From NCBI GenBank assembly GCA_031763025.1, contig JASSKH010000016.1, positions 2,604,001 through 2,668,000 of the forward strand: a DNA stretch of 64,000 nucleotides. The letters are read 5' to 3'. Source of the stretch: Macrocystis pyrifera (taxonomy: Eukaryota > Sar > Phaeophyceae > Laminariales > Laminariaceae). The translations under genes were made by a program, and so were the position numbers. The first letter of the stretch is position 1, and each line of letters begins with the position of its first letter. Of this stretch, positions 59,101 through 64,000 are shown one piece after another. The notes under the pieces are model-generated. The model was given only the letters and a program-made list of their open reading frames with translations, made no database searches and was not told the origin of the DNA.

Positions 59101-60943
59101 GCTAGGTGCGGCAACGTGTGTCTAGCAACATGGCTGGGTGATGGTTTTCAAAAAAACAGAACCGTACTACTCTATCATAACGGTATCTGTTTTTTTAGTT
59201 CTACCGAACGAAACCCAACTCTATGAGTTCTCGTAGGCAGAATGTGTCTGTCCACAGCAACGCACGGGTGGTGTCGCTATCACATGCTGCAGATGGTATT
59301 GTAAGGCCCACCCTCCTACTGATGAGGGAACGGATAAGCTCTGTTGTAGATGTCGTACAGCAGTAGTAGTGGTGGCACATACTATGAAAGGCTCTCTGTT
59401 GGACATATGCCAAGTGCAGATTTTTCGTCTTCAAATCATGCCAAATTCGAGTTGGGGAACCGGGAAACACAATCAAAGCGAGTACGTGTACAAAGGGTTC
59501 AAGGGTCAGACCGACAAGCCGAGCGTACAATGACGCTGACCCTGGCCTCAAGTGCCCTGCTGCTGCTGCTGCTGCTGCTGCTGATTTTGCTTCGGTTTTC
59601 GCTGCCGCCGCCACGTCTGCTGCTGCTGCTGCTGCTGACGACTTTTGTTCCCTGAAAGAATGAGCCCAAACGTCACGGATACAGGCATACGTAGATGTTT
59701 GTTCGTGCTGGTTGAACACAACAATCCGTATTCGCCCAGCATGGTGCATCGCAGATTTGCCGGCTGCAGGTATTGAGGTCGCACCTGATTACCACCAATT
59801 ACTAGTAGGAAAGTGTCGTCTGGAGCACTTGAATCCGAGCCGAAAATCGATATCGCGATCCAACGAGCGGTAGTGGACGATGCAAACCCGGCTGCCTTGA
59901 ATACGACCTGACCACAGCAATCGACGGCACTCGGCCTGTAGGGCAAGCGCCTTGGTGGAGTTATTACTCGGAAGCGCCTTGGTGAAAATTTACTCGAAGT
60001 GCTGGATTAGCTGCATCGCTAACAGAAACCGCGGGGTAACGGCAACGCACCTCGCCGCACCGCTCTGTAAATGCTAGCATCCCGGGGGGGGAGAGTTTGT
60101 TCACGCTTCGCATAGCTACCCTCTTCCGCGATGTTATGGTTGGCCAAGCACGAACCAACCCCCAACGCGAGGCATCTTGTTCCCCAGACACGCACTGCAC
60201 CCTCTCGATACAAAAATCATTCAGCCAAAGGTTTGGACGGTGCTGCCGTGCATGGGCACCGGAACTTTTTTTGTTCTGCATCGGGACCCGCCCCGCCGAG
60301 CTTATTTGCTGCCAAAAACCTTGCAAACGTTATCAGTTTCTCCAATTTTGTCTCAAGAGGTCTTTTTCTCCACCACCAGCCTCAAACGACCGATATGCTA
60401 CAGCCAAAGGCCCTCCCCTCCGTCTCAGCCCCCACCTCACTTTCCTGCTTTGTTGACGGCGGGCGCTCCTATCATGCCGCATTGCATCTCATGATATCCC
60501 ATCGCATAGCGTTTCGCATATGTAGCTTGATGGCATAATCCCTCATCGTATGATGTGCATGATACAACTTATCGCACGAAGCTTGCAAACGTGAGTTCTG
60601 AGGAGAAAAAATCGACGTCTTACAGCTTTATTTGTCTTCATTTTTCTCCAAATATGACACCATACTGCATTGCAGGAGCTCGACTGCCACGAGCGTGATG
60701 AAAGGGATCTCCATTCTTGCTCTGGATGCCACCGGTGGCGGCGGTAATCAGGCGCCCCACTCGTCGCGAATAGAGGGCGTTCATGACGCAGCAGGCGTTC
60801 TCCCGAAGGGGTCGATTGACGGGGAAGGGGGGTTGGAACAGAAGAGTGGCAACAGTGCGGGTGGTGCGGGGGTAGTAGGTTCTCCAGGCGGTGCAGGGCA
60901 GGGGGCGGCGAGCGGTATAATCGACGTGGATTTGTCGGGGTAA
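44044..60943 (+). CDS. GORASP/GRASP: Golgi reassembly stacking protein, GRASP55/65 type (6 exons)
   Basis: The product is a peripheral Golgi membrane protein of the GRASP family, which tethers cisternae and assists unconventional secretion (family knowledge). Six exons give 293 residues with consistent phases. MGNAQ puts Gly2 at the myristoylation site and decides the start, although the frame stays open upstream. PDZ1 spans about residues 10-100 (YRVLGVQPNSPASKVGL, FFDFIVAADG, SNSWGGQGMLGVTIRF). PDZ2 spans about 110-200 (VRVLEVVPGSPSHIAGL, DDYLLGT, TWGGEGCLGAEVGHGYLHRL). The tail of about 90 residues is Gly/Ser-rich, as in the family, but shorter than in vertebrates. Intron 1 is 11.2 kb. It stands head to head with IFT121. 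An extra tail exon in the last intron cannot be excluded. Confidence 0.95.
44756..44834. repeat. Family C hairpin MITE in GRASP intron 1
   Basis: AGTACTGCAGTCCCGATATG and the mate CAAAACGGGACTGCAGTACC form a near-perfect hairpin. Confidence 0.72.
44959..45202. repeat. Tandem pair (about 140 bp period)
   Basis: GTCTCCCCGAATTCGGAAAA, CCTCTATTTTCAGTACGAA, TTTTCCACTTTCCACGCACC occur twice in order. GRASP intron 1. Confidence 0.85.
45650..46010. repeat. Tandem pair (about 207 bp period)
   Basis: GCCCGCCACGTCATGCCTGC, AACCAGTTTTGGCCAGCTCT and GTACAGAACTGGTGTC occur in both units. Confidence 0.85.
46130..46910. mobile_element. Fold-back element with long asymmetric arms
   Basis: The left arm (about 46303-46557) and right arm (about 46636-46905) are inverted copies, including ACACACAACACCAACCACCG and GAGGGTCGTTGA. 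The outer 113 bp of the left arm is duplicated in tandem (46190-46302). The loop is about 80 bp. No coding capacity. Confidence 0.8.
47807..47897. repeat. Family C hairpin MITE with TTAA at both ends
   Basis: TTAACTCTTTTAGCACTGCA at the left and CTGCACTCCTAGAGTTAA at the right. This copy shows best that the target duplication is probably TTAA. Confidence 0.75.
48673..48750 (-). mobile_element. tRNA-like sequence (SINE head or decayed tRNA)
   Basis: On the minus strand it has an A-box-like TGGCTTGGTAGGTGG and a perfect T-arm, GTGAGTTCGAGTCTCAC. The acceptor stem does not close, so a working tRNA is not called. Confidence 0.55.
48809..49390. mobile_element. Composite insertion with long inverted repeats
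   Basis: Inverted arms of about 130-150 bp (48815-48968 and 49099-49247) share GTGTTCTTC ends and CTACCCGTCGACATCCAG. Direct copies of an A-rich tail with ATTCCATGGAATAGAG lie at 48970-49043 and 49268-49357. It sits inside the left end of the hAT element. Confidence 0.75.
49817..49945. repeat. Short tandem units GGACAAACTACTTGGAAT
   Basis: Four degenerate units; the motif is the inner box of family C hairpins, so this may be an amplified piece of one. Confidence 0.7.
50800..51298 (-). pseudogene. hAT transposase C-terminal (hATC dimerisation) remnant
   Basis: The minus strand encodes an acidic stretch, then DPLGWWSQNE and LARKYLEVQASSALSERLFS, the hallmark of the hAT C-terminal dimerisation domain. 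After TRVNS a one-base shift moves the rest (SGETAVDTIFLHES) to another frame. The BED finger and catalytic core are absent. It could once have produced transposase; it cannot now. Confidence 0.85.
51712..51855. repeat. Tandem pair (about 67 bp period)
   Basis: TTTGAGAATGCTTATTT and CACATGAGCACGG-like blocks occur twice. GRASP intron 1. Confidence 0.85.
52127..52238 (+). repeat. Family A palindromic MITE in GRASP intron 1
   Basis: CTATTACGGGGAACCATAGT to GGACCCCCGTAAATAG, with the full core. The same family populates introns of both genes and both strands. Confidence 0.85.
53592..53790. repeat. Spaced tandem pair (about 129 bp period)
   Basis: GTAGGTATCGA and ACGTAGAAAATACGTACTCG occur in both units. 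Confidence 0.8.
53845..54845 (-). mobile_element. 0.7-1 kb dispersed element, copy 1
   Basis: The core (about 54030-54765) is an inverted match to 62330-63015. It is framed by 85-bp direct repeats (53845-53930 and 54757-54845, sharing CTACGCTTGACTAT and CGCTTGTATTCATGAACG). The minus strand keeps an open frame (54063-54500) with VAEREESFTRTQSAVRRSRD. Family unknown. Confidence 0.65.
54871..55175. repeat. Tandem pair (about 158 bp period)
   Basis: GGTATACCATGACAGAAAGC, TTGGTGTGCCCTGA and ACTGGTGTACTGTTTTTTGT occur twice. Confidence 0.85.
55405..55510 (+). CDS. GORASP: GRASP exon 2 (residues 42-77)
   Basis: It starts after GGCAG and encodes VSLEKLDNTFIEMIKASVDK then PLPITVYNYKS, matching [22 protein letters not shown] of GRASP65. 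The donor is AG|GTGAGC. The next intron (1,141 bp) carries a family E copy and a 21-bp G run. Confidence 0.94.
55868..56090 (+). repeat. Family E dispersed repeat in GRASP intron 2
   Basis: GGGGGTGTACTCATGCCATG, CATGGCCATGGTTGTATCGC, CCATAGACCCTTGCATCCCT, AGGCAGACATTGCTTGCACC. A 21-bp G run follows at 56104-56124. Confidence 0.75.
56652..56748 (+). CDS. GORASP: GRASP exon 3 (residues 77-109)
   Basis: It encodes DVSITPSNSWGGQGMLGVTI, the family's PSNMWGGQGLLG signature closing PDZ1, and ends NADDNL|GTGAGT. I recognise nothing in the next intron (1,152 bp). Confidence 0.95.
57901..58083 (+). CDS. GORASP: GRASP exon 4 (residues 110-170)
   Basis: It encodes VRVLEVVPGSPSHIAGLKPE, DDYLLGTAERVF and MAFYVYNTKTDE, most of PDZ2. 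The donor is GAG|GTTCGT. The next intron (606 bp) is GT-rich near 58150-58250 and otherwise unremarkable. Confidence 0.95.
58690..58793 (+). CDS. GORASP: GRASP exon 5 (residues 171-205)
   Basis: It encodes VRVAVVLPTNTWGGEGCLGA and VGHGYLHRLPQ, the PDZ2 end ([20 protein letters not shown] in GRASP65). The donor CG|GTGAGA splits an Arg codon. The next intron (1,882 bp) holds CTG-type triplet repeats at 59560-59638. Confidence 0.95.
59560..59638 (+). repeat. CTG/GCC triplet repeats
   Basis: Two interrupted (CTG)n runs with a GCCGCCGCC piece between. GRASP intron 5. Confidence 0.9.
60676..60943 (+). CDS. GORASP: GRASP exon 6, C-terminal tail and stop (residues 205-293)
   Basis: It begins SSTATSVMKGISILALDATG after TTGCAG, continues Gly/Ser-rich and ends IIDVDLSG with TAA. 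The tail has low complexity, so homology cannot confirm it; phase, acceptor and the uninterrupted frame support it. Confidence 0.8.
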
Positions 60944-62329
60944 CTTGTCCGGTGTGCTGTGCTCGCGTTTTTTTTCCTTCGGTTGCGACGCAGAGCTTCG
61001 ACCGGAACGCTATGAGATACCATTGCGGGGAGGAGAGTGTTTGCATGCTCTGCTTTCTTTTTTTTGTATTGTCGCGGTCCAGATCCGATAGACTTTCGGG
61101 TGGTCGCGTATGATACATTTTTTTTTTTTTCACGCCTTGACATGTTTTAGTCTATATGGGGGGTATGGGGGTTTATGTGGACAACGTTGATGTTATATAG
61201 CACTAGGGAACTGTGTTAATGGAGCATTGACAAGAGCATTAGACGAAATTAGGACTATATGACGTTACCCGCGAGGGGCAGGGGCGCGGGTGAGGTGAGG
61301 GTTTCCGATCCCAGCCAGCACGCAGAAACCACAACTCCCCTTCCGTAGCGATGACCCCGAGGAGAAGTTAGATATCGTTTTCCAGGATTGAGCGTGTGTG
61401 TTTTCTTTTTTCCGTCTTATACCTGGATTCTTGGTGGCGTTTAGCGGAATCAGTAGCGTTGTAGCTGTCGCGTTGCTAGAACCGCACTAAAATAGCTGCG
61501 GTCGCGAGTGAAGGGAATGTTGAAAACAGTTTTTTGCACTTTTTCTTATTGCACCCGGTCGCGATCAACCGCTTCGACTGCTGGGTCGCCGATCGGCATT
61601 AACCCCTAACATCGATGGCGATGATTCGCGTGTCGCTGGCCTTCAATGGGCTGTTGATTGCCAATTGCTCATGTTTTCGTTGTTCCACGGATCATAATTT
61701 GTACGAATCTCTGGTCAGCATGCAACTCATGCAACTGAGTACTCTCGACTTGCTGGGGTCGTTCGAGAAATGCGTGCGATATTTTCCCGATCGTTTCGAG
61801 CTGTAGCAGGCGCAATTTTCCAATGTTCATCAACGCCCTGCTGTCACCCCGAAAGAACACCTGAGTACCCTTGCGGCAGAAAGAGCAACGTTGATAATTT
61901 TGAGGACCAATGTGAAACGACCTCACAAGCGACATTCGTGGTATTCTCAGTTTGTAAAACTGAGTCTCTATTTCGGTAATTGCAAACGTGTCTGGCTGTC
62001 CGCATGCCTTGTATTTTCGAACACGTTCCAATGATCGATATGTAAGGGTACATATGATATTCGTACGACGTATTCGACTCTCATCTTACGGACCTCATAT
62101 ACTGAAACATACCATACCACTAGGCAATACTTGGCCATAAAATATATCCACCACACCGTACCAACATACCATAGAAGTGCTTACTCAGATCTCGATCTCT
62201 GAGCATGCTCGGTTGGTACATCCCTGGCCTCTCAGAGCTCCCACTTGAAAATCGTTTCCTTTTATTACTTGCCGGACCTTTCCAGCGGGTCTTTGTTTTC
62301 TCCATTTCTCTTTGTACTTTCAGTCCTTC

Positions 62330-63015
62330 TTTCCTTTTTTCTTCTTTCGTTTCGTGTGCGTGCGTGTACTCCGAGCACGGTTGCGCGGGCGAACCCGGCA
62401 CCGTCGCGGGTGTCGGCGGATGCTAGCGGGTAAAGGGGGAGTTGCAAGGAGCGCGGTCGCCGCTTTCGTGCCTAGGCGTCGCGTGTGCCTCGAGACACGA
62501 GGGATGCGTCAATAGGCTCTGTCTGGCCTCCATTTGTGATTTTTGATAGATTACGTACGAGTATTTAAGGGTCGTTCGGTGTCGTAATATAATATTCAAG
62601 CGGTGTTTATTTTTGCGACCGGGATGAAAGTCACAAGAGGGAGGTACCCCCGCATGAGCACCAACATTGTCGAGCTTGCGTCGAGGTCCACTGTGGAAGA
62701 GAGGGAGGAAAGCTTTACCCGGACTGAATCGGTGGCGAGATGGTCGTGAGAGGGGCGGCTGTACGAGGCTGAGAGAGAAGCTCTGCTGTCTGATTTTTCT
62801 TTTTCTCATTTTTTTGTTCTGACCGGTGCAAGCTGTGGGTAGTACCTTATTACACGAAAGGGGACGGGGATTTTTTTTCTTCCAGAATTTTTCGGTTTCA
62901 TTTTCATTGTTTTCGCTGTGTTGCTGTGCCGTGCTGTGCTTTATCTTTCATACATACGAGTCACAGAGCATGTCGAAAGAAGAAAATAAGTGCCCTACCT
63001 GGGGTATGTAGTAAG
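62330..63015 (+). mobile_element. 0.7 kb dispersed element, copy 2
   Basis: Shares GTGCCTCGAGACAC, GAGAGGGAGGAAAGCTTTAC and GGGGACGGGGATTTTTT with copy 1, in the opposite direction. The frame of copy 1 is not kept here. Confidence 0.65.
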
Positions 63016-63040
63016 ATCAAGCTTGCGGGATGTACGACAT

Positions 63041-63284
63041 GTGAGCGAGCGTAGCGGAAAACCGCCCGCGACGCGAAGCATATGTGGCGTCCGAGCTGTT
63101 TTCTCCTGAAACATGGCGGCTGGACTCTTGGCATTATCAAGCGACCAGTTTGCAACCACAGGGAGGGGTCATGAAAAAAATAATATTCAATCATGGACCT
63201 CTGTCCGCTTCGCATAATTCGATGTACTCTTCCTTCCTGAGCGAGCGTAGCGGGCGGCATAGGCCGCCCGCGGAGCGAAGCGCC
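63041..63284. repeat. Two GC-rich hairpins
   Basis: GAGCGAGCGTAGCGG and GCCCGCG...GCGAAGC arms occur at 63041-63082 and 63238-63284; the second forms a GGGCGG/CCGCCC stem. Confidence 0.75.
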
Positions 63285-63299
63285 TTGTATTACATACCG

Positions 63300-64000
63300 T
63301 GTTTTTTCCATATGGTATATCTACCCGTATCATCATACCATACAAACATTTTGTATACCATCGTACCGTCGTAGAACATGCCGTGTTTTTTTCCATAGTG
63401 TGTCAAACCGTACCATCATACCATACCAACATTTTTTCCATATAGTATATCAAACCGTGCCATCATACCATTTCCATATACAGCAGTATATCAAACCGTA
63501 CCATCATACCATATCAACATACACAAGAGCATGCGAGCGCGCAACGAGCGACGATGGCAGAGCGTCAAGTGCACAAGAGCACATGCCTTCAGGGCTATAC
63601 TGCTGTACCAACACGAGTACACAAGAACACACAATGTATAGATTTCATACTGCTGCACCAACACCACAAGTAGACAAGATCATGTCATCGCTCGTTAGAC
63701 ACTGGTATCATACTGCTGTACCAAGACGCTTGTTGGGTATCTCTTATGATACGACGAGCGATGGCAGAGCGTCAGTGCACAAGAAGTGCATATGCCTTCA
63801 GGGCGACTGAGCAGGAACAAGTATAGATAAGAGCGTCAAGTGCACAAGAGTATATGCCTTCAGGCAGGAACGAGTATAGATAGAGCGTTAAGTGCACAAG
63901 AGTATATGCCTTCAGGGCGACAGAGCAGGAACGAGTATAGATACCATACTACTGTTCGAACACGACAAGTACACAAGAGCATGCGAGCGCGCGACGAGCA
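63300..64000. repeat. Tandem arrays at the right edge
   Basis: CCGTACCATCATACCATA units (63300-63520), then GCACAAGAGTATATGCCTTC and GAACGAGTATAGATA units (63520-64000), continuing past the window. Confidence 0.85.

Larger units (their letters stand above)
60944..64000. other. Downstream flank of GRASP, repeats only
   Basis: No gene recognised. The start is presumably the GRASP 3'UTR. A 0.7 kb dispersed repeat (62330-63015), two hairpins (63041-63082, 63238-63284) and short tandem arrays (63300-64000) follow. An open frame of 63 codons at 61615 has no recognisable product. Confidence 0.6.

Noticed and set aside
59548-59946. Polyglutamine frame on the minus strand
   Set aside because: It is the reverse reading of CTG repeats inside a GRASP intron.
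63300-64000. Regularly spaced repeats considered as a CRISPR array
   Set aside because: Units vary, spacers are not unique, and the context is a eukaryotic flank with tandem repeats.

Overview
The window looks like nuclear DNA of a flagellated, intron-rich eukaryote. A brown alga or related stramenopile is my best guess (inference: an intraflagellar-transport gene, GC-balanced DNA, many 0.4-3 kb GT-AG introns packed with short non-autonomous repeats); no marker fixes the lineage. Only about 4.4 kb of 64 kb can be recognised as protein-coding.

Two host genes account for all coding sequence I can support, and they stand head to head. On the minus strand, 43582 down to 5497, lies a 26-exon gene for IFT121/WDR35, an IFT-A subunit that helps run retrograde transport in cilia. 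The exons join in frame with consistent phases into 1,180 residues: two WD40 propellers, then an alpha-solenoid. The short C-terminal zinc-ribbon part was not found, so the 3' end is open. On the plus strand, 44044 to 60943, lies a six-exon gene for a 293-residue GRASP55/65-type Golgi protein: myristoylation start, two GRASP PDZ domains, Gly/Ser-rich tail. Its first intron is 11.2 kb. The two start codons are 461 bp apart, so a shared bidirectional promoter is likely.

Introns and flanks are a repeat museum. A palindromic MITE of about 110 bp (family A) occurs at least twelve times, including a nested cluster at 14.1-14.5 kb. A hairpin MITE with TTAA-like ends (family C) occurs at least five times plus fragments. 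A dispersed sequence of about 200 bp sits beside G-runs (family E, five copies). There are tRNA-derived SINE-like pieces, CCCGA-rich patches, many two- or three-unit tandem duplications, a degenerate hAT DNA transposon whose left inverted end has itself been invaded, a large asymmetric fold-back element, and two inverted copies of a 0.7 kb element at 54 and 62.6 kb. One intron carries two extra copies of the end of its upstream exon. G homopolymers reach 51 bp.

The left 5.5 kb and right 3 kb hold repeats and no gene I recognise. No rRNA, CRISPR or bacterial-type operon was seen, and I recognised no viral gene.
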